A DNA stretch of 64,000 nucleotides from Clostridiales bacterium (GTDB taxonomy: Bacteria; Bacillota; Clostridia; Saccharofermentanales; Saccharofermentanaceae): NCBI GenBank assembly GCA_017649645.1, contig JAGCGK010000143.1:62001-126000 (forward strand), read 5' to 3'. Below, piece by piece: positions 52,041-59,219 of this stretch. The notes below the pieces were generated by a model. The model searched no databases, was not told the DNA's origin, and worked only from the letters and a program-made list of their open reading frames with translations. The stretch's first letter is position 1, and each line of letters opens with the position of its first letter. A program made the translations under genes and the position numbers.

Positions 52041-54095
52041 ATGGGACATATATTATCTTTCTTTTCGATGATTAATGACGGATTGATCTTTGGTTTGGGC
52101 CAGATCATGCGTCTTTGCTACTTTATCTGCAATAACTACGGTTTGAGCATTATCTTGTTTACTCTTATCACTAAGGTAATTCTTTTGCCGCTTGCGATCA
52201 TTGTTCAGATCAATTCCATCAAGATGGTTAATCTTATGCCTGAACAGAACGCATTGAAGATCAAGTATATCGACGATAAAGATAAATTCACCGACGCTCA
52301 GCTCGAACTTTATAAGAAGCACAAGTATAATCCGATCATCGGTGTTATACCTCTTTTGATCCAGGTTCCTTTGGTATTGGGTCTTGTAGGTGTTATCTAT
52401 AGACCATTGTCCTATGTATTGAGTTTTAACAGTTCAACTGTTGAATCTCTTAAGACCTGGCTCATCACTACTATGAACGGTGCAGAGCTCACAAGCAGAT
52501 TCCAGCTTGATATCATCAGCAAGATCAAAGACGGTATCGTTCCTACAGATGCTTCGCTTCTTGAATCAGTTACCAAGATCACTAATTTCGATACACATTT
52601 CCTTGGTATCGATCTGAGTGCTACTCCTAGTTTCCATGGTAATTACATTCTCTTGCTCATTCCTATCCTTTCCGGACTGAGTGCCTGGTTCCTCTGCGAG
52701 ATGCAGAACAGGATCAATGTATTGCAGCTTACTCAGGAAAAGCCTTATATGATCGCTACAACTGTTTTCATGGTTGCATTCTCTACATATTTCGCTTTCC
52801 TTGTTCCTACAGGTGTTGGTCTTTATTGGATATTCGGTAACCTTTTTGCCGTTCCTTCTATGATCCTTGTTAATCTTATTATTCCGCCAAAGAAGCATAT
52901 AGATTACGAGTATTTCGAGAAGATGAAGGCGGAGAAGGCCAAAAAAGAGAAGATCCGTAAGGAACATATGTCTGTCGAGAAGAAAGACTACAAGCGTTTC
53001 TTCGAAGTACAGGATATGAAGCTCATGATCTACTCTGAGCAGAACGGTTTCTATAAGTACTATGCCGGAATCATTGATTATATCTGTGAGAATTCTGATC
53101 TTGAGATCCATTACGTAACGAGCGATCCTAAGGATAATATCTTTAATGATCCGAGAAAACAGATCAAGTCATACTACATTGCTTCCGATAAGTATCTTAT
53201 TCCGCTTTTCATGAAGCTTGATTGTAAGATCTGTCTTCTTACGACTCCTGATCTTGAGAAGTATCAGCTCAAGAGATCCAAGGTTAATAAGAATATCGAG
53301 TATATCTATTCCGATCATGCTATGGCAAGTATCAACCTTACTTTGCGTAAGGGTGCTTTGAACTACTATGATACTATCTTCTGCTGTGGTCCTGACTATG
53401 TTGAAGAGATCAGAGCTATAGAGAAGCTTTATGGAACAAAGAAGAAGAGACTCGTTGAGACAGGTTATCCTTTGATCGATGATATGGTTGCTAAATACGA
53501 GGCTTCTGAGCATGTTAAGCATGACAGGCCAATGATCCTTATCGCTCCGTCATGGCAGCCTGATAACATTTTCGAGTCATGTATTGATAATATCCTTAAA
53601 TATTTGAAGGATACTGAATATGACATTATCTTAAGACCTCATCCACAGCAGGTAAGGCATATGCCTGAACTTTTCGAGGAGCTTCGTAAGAAGTATGAAA
53701 CAGAGGGAAGCAATATCAAGGTTGATACTGATTTTTCTAAGACTAACCCGGTTATGGAGGCTGATCTTCTTATAACTGACTGGTCCGATATCTGTTGGGA
53801 GTATTCATTTACGACCAAGCGTCCTGTTCTTTTCATCAACACTCCAATGAAGGTTATGAACCCTGATTATGAGAAGATCGATATCGTTCCTAAGAACATC
53901 AAGCTTCGTAATGTAATCGGTAAGAGTGTCGATCCGGATAAGGCTGAGGAAGTTAAGCCTGCTATTGATTACTTGTTGGAGCATGCAGGGGAGTACAATA
54001 AGACTATTGATGATACGTTCCACGAGTATATCTTTAACATCGGAAAGAGTAAAATCCTTTGCGGTAAGTATATTTTGAAGAGGCTTGGAAAATAA
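52041..54095 (+). CDS. YidC/Oxa1-like insertase fused to TagB/TagF-like CDP-glycerol transferase domain
   Basis: 684 residues. Residues ~1-285 are YidC/Oxa1-like: NYGLSIILFTLITKVILLPL, the cytoplasmic hairpin with MPEQNALKIKY, and GVIPLLIQVPLVLGL, then TVFMVAFSTYFAFLVPTGVGLYW. The groove Arg of B. subtilis YidC is Lys45 here, keeping a positive charge. No signal peptide or lipobox is seen. A charged helix (~290-315) leads to a C-terminal ~360-residue domain matching CDP-glycerol glycerophosphotransferases: ILIAPSWQ, ILRPHPQQ, and ADLLITDWSDICWEYSFTTKRPVLF. YidC topology puts this domain in the cytoplasm. No frame break is seen between the parts. Confidence 0.85.
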   Translation: MGHILSFFSMINDGLIFGLGQIMRLCYFICNNYGLSIILFTLITKVILLPLAIIVQINSIKMVNLMPEQNALKIKYIDDKDKFTDAQLELYKKHKYNPIIGVIPLLIQVPLVLGLVGVIYRPLSYVLSFNSSTVESLKTWLITTMNGAELTSRFQLDIISKIKDGIVPTDASLLESVTKITNFDTHFLGIDLSATPSFHGNYILLLIPILSGLSAWFLCEMQNRINVLQLTQEKPYMIATTVFMVAFSTYFAFLVPTGVGLYWIFGNLFAVPSMILVNLIIPPKKHIDYEYFEKMKAEKAKKEKIRKEHMSVEKKDYKRFFEVQDMKLMIYSEQNGFYKYYAGIIDYICENSDLEIHYVTSDPKDNIFNDPRKQIKSYYIASDKYLIPLFMKLDCKICLLTTPDLEKYQLKRSKVNKNIEYIYSDHAMASINLTLRKGALNYYDTIFCCGPDYVEEIRAIEKLYGTKKKRLVETGYPLIDDMVAKYEASEHVKHDRPMILIAPSWQPDNIFESCIDNILKYLKDTEYDIILRPHPQQVRHMPELFEELRKKYETEGSNIKVDTDFSKTNPVMEADLLITDWSDICWEYSFTTKRPVLFINTPMKVMNPDYEKIDIVPKNIKLRNVIGKSVDPDKAEEVKPAIDYLLEHAGEYNKTIDDTFHEYIFNIGKSKILCGKYILKRLGK

Positions 54096-54119
54096 ATTCA
54101 TTCTTTTTCGAAAAATCAC

Positions 54120-54148
54120 TTGACGAGGAACGAAGTTATTTATATACT
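54120..54148 (+). promoter_or_regulatory. promoter of the tRNA-CAU/tRNA-Tyr unit
   Basis: TTGACG and TATACT are 17 bp apart. A TCGAAAA word at 54108-54114 lies 5 bp upstream of the -35. Confidence 0.75.
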
Positions 54149-54187
54149 ATACAAGCGTTTGAAAAGCGCCCTAAGTTAGTACAACGT

Positions 54188-54264
54188 GGGCCTTTAGCTC
54201 AGTTGGTTAGAGCAACCGGCTCATAACCGGTCGGTCTTGGGTTCGAGTCCCTGAAGGCCCACCA
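54188..54264 (+). tRNA. tRNA with CAU anticodon, probably tRNA-Ile2
   Basis: 77 nt with encoded CCA. Acceptor GGGCCTT pairs AAGGCCC. The loop is CTCATAA, anticodon CAT. The body (CCTTTAGCTCAGTTGGTTAGAGC, anticodon stem ACCGG/CCGGT) resembles B. subtilis tRNA-Ile2, in which C34 becomes lysidine, rather than elongator tRNA-Met; either is possible. The T stem has a U-U mismatch at positions 50/64. Confidence 0.85.
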
Positions 54265-54294
54265 CTTAACTAACTGACTCAAACAAGACGACAT

Positions 54295-54379
54295 GGGAAG
54301 ATTCCCGAGCGGCCAAAGGGAACAGACTGTAAATCTGTCGTCAGTGACTTCGGTGGTTCGAATCCACCTCTTCCCACCA
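54295..54379 (+). tRNA. tRNA-Tyr(GUA)
   Basis: 85 nt with a long variable arm as in class II bacterial tRNA-Tyr. Acceptor GGGAAGA/TCTTCCC, anticodon loop CTGTAAA, discriminator A, encoded CCA. Confidence 0.95.
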
Positions 54380-54410
54380 AACTGTCCTGATTGCTCAGGA
54401 CAGTTTTTTT
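54380..54410 (+). terminator. terminator of the tRNA unit
   Basis: AACTGTCCTGA and TCAGGACAGTT form an 11-bp stem with a 4-base loop and a T run, directly after the tRNA-Tyr CCA. Confidence 0.93.
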
Positions 54411-54505
54411 ATGCATATGTTTCAATAGAATTACTTTTAAGACTATTTGCTTTTATATTATTTCTATTATTGGTATAGTGTTATAAATCGTTTAAGAGGT
54501 GCAAG

Positions 54506-55366
54506 ATGAGCATAGTTGATTATTTAGTAGCGTTATTATTCGGTATCGTTGAGGGTATTACCGAATGGCTTCCTGTTAGCTCAACAGGACATATGATCAT
54601 ACTTGATAAGATATGCAAATTGAATGTATCAGAGGATTTCTTCTCTTTGTATCTTGTTGTTATTCAGTTGGGTGCCATCTTGGCCGTTGTTGTTCTTTTC
54701 TGGAATGATCTTTGGCCTTTCGGAAAGAAGAATAATACAAAACCTCTTACCAGAGGCGGACTTTTGTCTTATGTCGATGTAAATAAGTTCCAGATGTGGT
54801 TCAAGATCGTTATTGCTTGTATTCCTGCAGGTATTGTCGGAATATTCTTTGATGATATCTTGGACGTGCTTTTGTATAACTATATTGTTGTTGCTATTGC
54901 TTTGATCGTTTTCGGTATCCTTTTTATAGTTACTGAGACTGTTATGAAGAATAAAGAACCAAGATGTAAGGATATAAATGATCTTTCATATATGGATGCT
55001 TTGCTTATCGGATTTTTCCAGCTTATAGCAGCTATTTTCCCGGGTACATCAAGATCCGGATCTACTATTGTCGGTTCATTGATGATCGGAATAAGCAGGG
55101 AAGTGGCAGCAAAATTTACGTTCTTCCTTGCTGTTCCTGTTATGCTTGGTGCCAGCCTTTTGAAGATTGTTAAGTATGACGGTACGATTACCAATCAGGA
55201 GTTTATTGTACTTGCTATCGGAATGGTATCTGCTTTTATTATTTCATTGTTCATCTTGAAATTCATTATCGGCTATGTCAGGAAACATGATTTTAAGGTT
55301 TTCGGCTGGTACAGGATCGTACTCGGAATCCTTGTTATCATTGCATTTAAGTTTATCTTGAAATAA
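54506..55366 (+). CDS. uppP: undecaprenyl-diphosphatase UppP/BacA
   Basis: 286 residues, polytopic. Removes a phosphate from undecaprenyl diphosphate to recycle the carrier for peptidoglycan and teichoic-type polymers; extra copies give bacitracin resistance. Signature motifs EGITEWLPVSSTGHMII and PGTSRSGSTI are present. Preceded by an extended -10 candidate TGGTATAGT at 54471-54479 and an AGAGGTG ribosome site. It lies among surface-polymer genes. Confidence 0.95.
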   Translation: MSIVDYLVALLFGIVEGITEWLPVSSTGHMIILDKICKLNVSEDFFSLYLVVIQLGAILAVVVLFWNDLWPFGKKNNTKPLTRGGLLSYVDVNKFQMWFKIVIACIPAGIVGIFFDDILDVLLYNYIVVAIALIVFGILFIVTETVMKNKEPRCKDINDLSYMDALLIGFFQLIAAIFPGTSRSGSTIVGSLMIGISREVAAKFTFFLAVPVMLGASLLKIVKYDGTITNQEFIVLAIGMVSAFIISLFILKFIIGYVRKHDFKVFGWYRIVLGILVIIAFKFILK

Positions 55367-55374
55367 CGCTGTTG

Positions 55375-55403
55375 TTGTTAAAACCAAATTGATAATCTAT
55401 AAT
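55375..55403 (+). promoter_or_regulatory. promoter of the acyltransferase gene
   Basis: TTGTTA and TATAAT, spacer 17 bp, in the gap after uppP. Confidence 0.5.
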
Positions 55404-55404
55404 A

Positions 55405-55431
55405 CCTATTGTATTTTCGTTAAACAATAGG
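55405..55431 (+). promoter_or_regulatory. perfect inverted repeat at the acyltransferase start
   Basis: CCTATTGT and ACAATAGG are perfect 8-bp complements with an 11-base loop. The 3' arm ends in the AGG of the ribosome site before ATG at 55440. It may be an operator across the transcription start (about 55410) or a hairpin hiding the ribosome site. Confidence 0.5.
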
Positions 55432-55439
55432 ATGATGAT

Positions 55440-56480
55440 ATGATCGATTTAAGCTTGATTAATAAACACAGAAAATTCCTGATGGGCCTGGCTGCCTTTT
55501 GGATCGTTGTCTACCATTCCAGCTTTTTTGATTTCAGAGATATCGAGTTTTTAAGCGTAACTCATATCGGTGATCTTCTGGAGATCTTGAAGCGCTTAGG
55601 TAATGCTGCAGTAGAAGTTTTTCTGTTCCTGTCCGGAATCGGACTTTATTATTCCATGACCAAAGACTCGAAGCTGACTTCGTTTTACAAGAAGAGATTC
55701 TTTAGAGTCGTTCCGAGTGCATTTATTATCGTAGTTACTCTTTGCGGATTTTTAAGTACGACTTATTTGCCTGAGTATTTTTCTCAGATTACCTTTGTTG
55801 ATCTGTTCATCAAATCTGAAGTAGCAGAGGTAGCTTGGTATGTTTCTGCAATCCTTGTGTTCTATCTGTTTTTCCCGCTTATCTATAAAGCGGTTAAGAG
55901 ATTCGGATTGATTGCTGTTATCGTAATATCATTGGTTTCTATCATCTTTACGTTTGTACTTGGTATTATTGATTACGACTATTTTATGAGAGTCGAAGTA
56001 TTCTTGACGAGAATACCTGCATTTGTCACCGGTGCTTATCTCGGTAAGATCATAATGAAAGGCGTTAAGATCCCGAGATGGGGCTTTTTGGCTATTATCT
56101 TGTTCAATATTGTCTATACATTCCTTTCAGTATTCCTTATCATCCAGATCCAGGAAGACTATGGATTTATCAGACACTATATCAATTTCCCGTTGGCTCT
56201 TTCATTCTTGTTTGTATTTGCTTTCCTGAGAGAAGCAGTCGGATCACACATAATCACGAGATTTTTCGAGATGCTCGGAATATTCTCTTTGGAGTATTAT
56301 CTGATCCACGTAAACATGTATCAGTATTGCCTTAAATTCTTCAATACTGATGAAGAGTCCGGACTTAAATACGCCATTACGATCATCGTGGTATCATTTG
56401 TTCTTGCTGTTATCGTAAAGAGCGTTGCCGATAAGATATCTGGTTATCTGAATCCTCCCAAAGTTGAAGAGAAGAAGTGA
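55440..56480 (+). CDS. membrane acyltransferase (acyltransferase 3 family)
   Basis: 346 residues with about ten hydrophobic segments. The family start LMGLAAFWIVVYHSSFFD contains the conserved His, followed by FLFLSGIGLYYSM and FYKKRFFRVVPS. Such enzymes O-acylate surface sugars or polymers from cytosolic or membrane donors. The C-terminus is a short charged tail. The target is unknown; the neighbourhood points to wall polymers. A terminator follows after 24 bp. Confidence 0.85.
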   Translation: MIDLSLINKHRKFLMGLAAFWIVVYHSSFFDFRDIEFLSVTHIGDLLEILKRLGNAAVEVFLFLSGIGLYYSMTKDSKLTSFYKKRFFRVVPSAFIIVVTLCGFLSTTYLPEYFSQITFVDLFIKSEVAEVAWYVSAILVFYLFFPLIYKAVKRFGLIAVIVISLVSIIFTFVLGIIDYDYFMRVEVFLTRIPAFVTGAYLGKIIMKGVKIPRWGFLAIILFNIVYTFLSVFLIIQIQEDYGFIRHYINFPLALSFLFVFAFLREAVGSHIITRFFEMLGIFSLEYYLIHVNMYQYCLKFFNTDEESGLKYAITIIVVSFVLAVIVKSVADKISGYLNPPKVEEKK

Positions 56481-56503
56481 TCTTATAGTTTTATATACAA
56501 TTG

Positions 56504-56533
56504 ACCATCGGTATATCCGGTGGTTTTCTTTTG
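56504..56533 (+). terminator. terminator of the acyltransferase gene
   Basis: ACCATCGG and CCGGTGGT form an 8-bp stem with one T-G pair and a 5-base loop, followed by TTTTCTTTTG. Confidence 0.75.
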
Positions 56534-56540
56534 CTCGAAA

Positions 56541-56620
56541 ACGTGTACCGATTAAAGCTGTCCCGGAAGGCCAGGATAAAATGTACTGATAATCCCGGTA
56601 TCCTCAGCCAAAGGCTTGGT
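56541..56620 (+). ncRNA. possible structured RNA or DNA element of unknown type
   Basis: This gap is more G+C-rich than usual intergenic sequence here. AGGATA (56573-56578) pairs TATCCT (56599-56604), GGC (56569-56571) pairs GCC (56607-56609), and AGCC can instead pair GGCT at 56613-56616. The two folds exclude each other. Matches to classes I know were not found. Strand is uncertain, as both orientations fold. From 56621 to 56690 I see nothing recognisable. Confidence 0.25.
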
Positions 56621-56691
56621 TTAGTTATAGACATTATTATAGCTTCATCTCATATTAGCTCATGAATGAGAATAAGAAAAACATTAGGCAT

Positions 56692-56724
56692 AATAAAGGA
56701 GCTTACTCAAACAAGTAAGCTCCT
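56692..56724 (-). terminator. terminator of the Thr-repeat membrane protein gene
   Basis: AGGAGCTTAC and GTAAGCTCCT form a perfect 10-bp stem with an 8-base loop. On the minus strand it is followed by TTTATTA. Confidence 0.88.
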
Positions 56725-56750
56725 GAACTTATTAGTCATTCAATTGACGA

Positions 56751-58763
56751 TCACTTGTTCCAATCGAAGTAACATGATGTGTAACCGTAGTGAGAAGGCT
56801 TGCCGTCTGTAGAAACTGTGATAGGAGCCTTAAACTTCTCGCCGGCCTCGATCGTTGCACTTGTAGGTGTACCGATGAAGGTGTTCTTTGTATCAGGAAC
56901 AGCTTCAAATGTGAAGTAGTCTGATGTTACGTTAGTGATTGTCTTATCAGAATTGAATGTGATCTTAACTGAGTTCACGGAATCCTTAAGCTGTGCATCC
57001 TTTGAACCATAGTTCTCGAGAACGAGGTTACAAGTGAAGCCGGAATCGTTGGATGTGAATCCGCTCATGCTTGTATAGAATGTTGTAACAGCACCGCCGC
57101 CATTTGAAGGCTTTTTAGTTGTTTCTGTGGTCGTAGCCTCAGTAGTTGTTGCCTCCGTTGTCGTAGCTTCTGTAGTAGTAGCTTCGGTTGTGGTAGCTTC
57201 AGTTGTCTCTTCTGTCGTGGTTGCCTCAGTAGTTGTGGCCTCCGTAGTTGTAGCCTCAGTTGTAGTAGCTTCGGTTGTCGTAGCTTCGGTTGTTGTCTCT
57301 TCAGTTGTTGTCGTAGCCTCAGTTGTTGTGTCATCTGTAGACTCTGTAGGATCGGACTTAGACTCAGAGATGATAGAAGTTACTGCTGTCTCCTCATCGT
57401 CATCATCATCGTGATGTCTGGATGTCTTTGTTGTAGATGTTCCGGAGATACCCTTGAAATAATCTGTGATCTTGGAACCGAACATAAGTCCGATGATAAC
57501 GACTACAAGGATAAGGAAGAGAACAACAGCGGCGATAATGGATCCGACGCCGAATGATTTCTTCTTTTTAGTCTCAACTGTAGTAACAGGCTGGATGTTT
57601 CCTGTCTGACTTGCTGCAGACTTACGCTGCGTAGGCGGGATACGTCTTTCGTTAGTACTTCCGAACGGAGTAGAGTTAGAAGTGCTTTGACGTGGTGGCC
57701 TCTTAACAGCAGCTTGAGCAGCTTCCTGTTTTCCTGCACCAGGTCTTACATTATTAGCCTGACGCTTAACAGGAGCTCTTTGCTCAACAGAAGCTGCGTT
57801 AGTGGATTTACCGAAAGCATCAACACCGGAAGAAACTTTTCCGTATGTCTGAACACCTTCGAGCTTATCTTTCTGCGGCTTACTCTGTTTTGTAGATGAT
57901 TTGAATGCTTCAAAAGCTTTCTGATCAGGGGAGAGCTCTTCCTTAGCAGGCTCAGATGCGAAATCTGCAACTGTCGATGCAACTGCAGCAGCTGCTGCTG
58001 CCTCGGCAACAGGAGCAGACTCTTCAACTTTGTCCTCAACAGGTGTTTCATTCTTAGGAACAAAAGGCGATACTTCTTCTTTTGGTTCAATATCATCAGA
58101 AATATTGTCCTCAACAGGAGAGAAAGGCTTTGGTTCTTCAACAGGAGCATGTCCTGAGAAGGAGCTGGAAGATTTAGTAGACTCAGATGCTGCGAAATCA
58201 AGATCTTTTGCAGAGCTTGCCGTTGCTGCTTTAGGAGCAAAGATCGGTTTGTCGATCGGCTCATCGATCTGCTGGTCAAGATCATTGATCTCTTCTTTGA
58301 CCTCTTCCTTAACTTCCTCAACTTTTTCTTCGATCTTATCTTCTTTAACTTCCGGAGTTGCCGGCTTAGGATCGTCAACTACAGGAGCGTTCAATGGCTT
58401 GAATGCAGAAATGGATGAATCGAAATCAAAGTCAGCGAGATCGTCTTCATAATCCATTCCGTCAAATGAATTATCATACTTGAGCTTATCAGATACTGAA
58501 TTTATAGGATCATTGTTCTTGAACGAAACAACAAATGAAGAATCGATAGTATCGTTAGCTTTGATGTCATCTTCGCTGAAACTGGTATCAAACAATGAAT
58601 CATGTGAGGATGTCTGATTGGTACCGTTTAGCGGTGAAGCAAAAAGGGAATCGGGATTTCCCTCAGCTGCGGGAGAATCATCAAGATTACTGTTGGCATT
58701 ATCAGCTCCGAATAATTTACTGTCGTTAGATTTGTTTTCTTTATCGTCAGAATTGTAGAGCAT
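56751..58763 (-). CDS. large membrane-anchored Thr-Glu-Ala repeat surface protein
   Basis: 670 residues. An acidic, Ser/Asp/Pro/Glu/Lys-rich disordered N-terminal ~400 is followed by a single transmembrane helix (about 405-430). An Arg-His-His-Asp linker precedes ~75 residues of TTEAT-type repeats. The C-terminal ~100-residue domain looks beta-sheet rich (FTCNLVLENYGSKDAQLKDSV, then VTSDYFTFE), a bit like a carbohydrate-binding module, but I cannot name it. By N-in topology the repeats and domain face outside; Thr repeats are typical O-glycosylation stalks. Single gene with its own promoter. Confidence 0.65.
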   Translation of the reverse strand: MLYNSDDKENKSNDSKLFGADNANSNLDDSPAAEGNPDSLFASPLNGTNQTSSHDSLFDTSFSEDDIKANDTIDSSFVVSFKNNDPINSVSDKLKYDNSFDGMDYEDDLADFDFDSSISAFKPLNAPVVDDPKPATPEVKEDKIEEKVEEVKEEVKEEINDLDQQIDEPIDKPIFAPKAATASSAKDLDFAASESTKSSSSFSGHAPVEEPKPFSPVEDNISDDIEPKEEVSPFVPKNETPVEDKVEESAPVAEAAAAAAVASTVADFASEPAKEELSPDQKAFEAFKSSTKQSKPQKDKLEGVQTYGKVSSGVDAFGKSTNAASVEQRAPVKRQANNVRPGAGKQEAAQAAVKRPPRQSTSNSTPFGSTNERRIPPTQRKSAASQTGNIQPVTTVETKKKKSFGVGSIIAAVVLFLILVVVIIGLMFGSKITDYFKGISGTSTTKTSRHHDDDDDEETAVTSIISESKSDPTESTDDTTTEATTTTEETTTEATTTEATTTEATTTEATTTEATTTEETTEATTTEATTTEATTTEATTTEATTTETTKKPSNGGGAVTTFYTSMSGFTSNDSGFTCNLVLENYGSKDAQLKDSVNSVKITFNSDKTITNVTSDYFTFEAVPDTKNTFIGTPTSATIEAGEKFKAPITVSTDGKPSHYGYTSCYFDWNK
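57113..57345 (-). repeat. coding repeat (Thr-Thr-Glu-Ala) x ~18
   Basis: About 230 bp of 12-bp-like units in which Thr-Thr-Thr-Glu-Ala cycles with one or two shorter units (EE and TTE). Third-base changes are frequent, so it is old or under selection for protein rather than recent slippage. On the opposite strand the same run reads as Val-rich. Confidence 0.85.
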
Positions 58764-58795
58764 AAAATGTTCACCTTCCTATTTTTATTAAAATA

Positions 58796-58824
58796 AATAT
58801 AATTCAAATCATAAATGTTTTCAA
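58796..58824 (-). promoter_or_regulatory. promoter of the Thr-repeat membrane protein gene
   Basis: On the minus strand TTGAAA and TATATT are 17 bp apart, with the start codon about 33 bp downstream. Confidence 0.55.
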
Positions 58825-58825
58825 C

Positions 58826-58850
58826 TTTTAACGTTTCACTTACGTTAAAA
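58826..58850. promoter_or_regulatory. perfect inverted repeat between divergent promoters (candidate operator)
   Basis: TTTTAACGT and ACGTTAAAA are perfect 9-bp complements with a 7-bp gap. It begins one base upstream of the -35 of the minus-strand promoter, so a dimeric regulator could act here. Confidence 0.5.
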
Positions 58851-58854
58851 TGTC

Positions 58855-58882
58855 AAGGCAAATGTATTATTTTTGCCTTTTT
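58855..58882 (+). terminator. terminator-like hairpin with no upstream + strand gene
   Basis: AAGGCAAA (58855-58862) and TTTGCCTT (58872-58879) form an 8-bp stem with a T run. No + strand gene ends nearby, since the gene to its left is on the minus strand. It may stop antisense transcription or protect the tRNA promoter from read-through. Confidence 0.45.
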
Positions 58883-58892
58883 CAAAAAGTGT

Positions 58893-58921
58893 TTGACATA
58901 CCTCGGTCATAATGTTATTAT
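58893..58921 (+). promoter_or_regulatory. promoter of the tRNA-Leu/tRNA-fMet unit
   Basis: A consensus TTGACA and TATTAT, spacer 17 bp, with TGT before the -10. Confidence 0.8.
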
Positions 58922-58939
58922 CTTTAAGCGCTTGGAAAT

Positions 58940-59026
58940 GCTCGTGTGGCGGAACAGGCAGACGCAACGGACTTAAAATCCGTCGGAGTAAAATCCGTAC
59001 CGGTTCAAGTCCGGTCACGAGCACCA
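58940..59026 (+). tRNA. tRNA-Leu(UAA)
   Basis: 87 nt, class II with long variable arm. Acceptor GCTCGTG/CACGAGC, loop CTTAAAA with anticodon TAA, discriminator A, encoded CCA. Confidence 0.95.
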
Positions 59027-59047
59027 AATTCAAGTCAAATCCAACAT

Positions 59048-59124
59048 CGCGGAGTGGAGCAGTTGGTAGCTTGCCGGGCTCATAACCCGGAGGTCGTGAG
59101 GTTCGAGTCCCGCCTCCGCAACCA
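59048..59124 (+). tRNA. initiator tRNA-fMet(CAU)
   Basis: 77 nt. C1 faces A72 (CGCGGAG with CTCCGCA), the mismatch that marks the bacterial initiator, and the anticodon stem carries three G-C pairs next to the loop CTCATAA. CCA is encoded. Confidence 0.96.
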
Positions 59125-59129
59125 TTTGA

Positions 59130-59157
59130 AGTTGTCTCTTGTGAGGCAACTTTTTTT
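59130..59157 (+). terminator. terminator of tRNA-Leu/fMet unit
   Basis: AGTTGTCTC and GAGGCAACT form a 9-bp stem (one T-G pair) with a 4-base loop and a run of seven T's. Confidence 0.9.
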
Positions 59158-59201
59158 GTGCATTTTTGCCTTATAAATTTTCCTTTCGAAAATTCTTCTT
59201 A

Positions 59202-59210
59202 TGCTATAAT
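59202..59210 (+). promoter_or_regulatory. extended -10 promoter just upstream of the phosphoesterase start
   Basis: TGCTATAAT ends only 9 bp before the ATG at 59220. A start about 7 bp after the -10 would leave a transcript with almost no leader. Confidence 0.55.
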
Positions 59211-59219
59211 CGTGGCGTT

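Noticed and set aside
56541-56620. c-di-GMP, purine, lysine or other named riboswitch
   Set aside because: The conserved cores I know for these classes are not present, and the gap lies between convergent genes rather than in front of one.
57065-58452. Open frames in other registers across the Thr-repeat gene, including a Val-rich + strand run at 57127-57414
   Set aside because: They arise because the TTEAT and Asp/Glu-rich repeats stay open in several frames. The minus-strand 670-residue reading has a promoter, terminator and sensible domain order.
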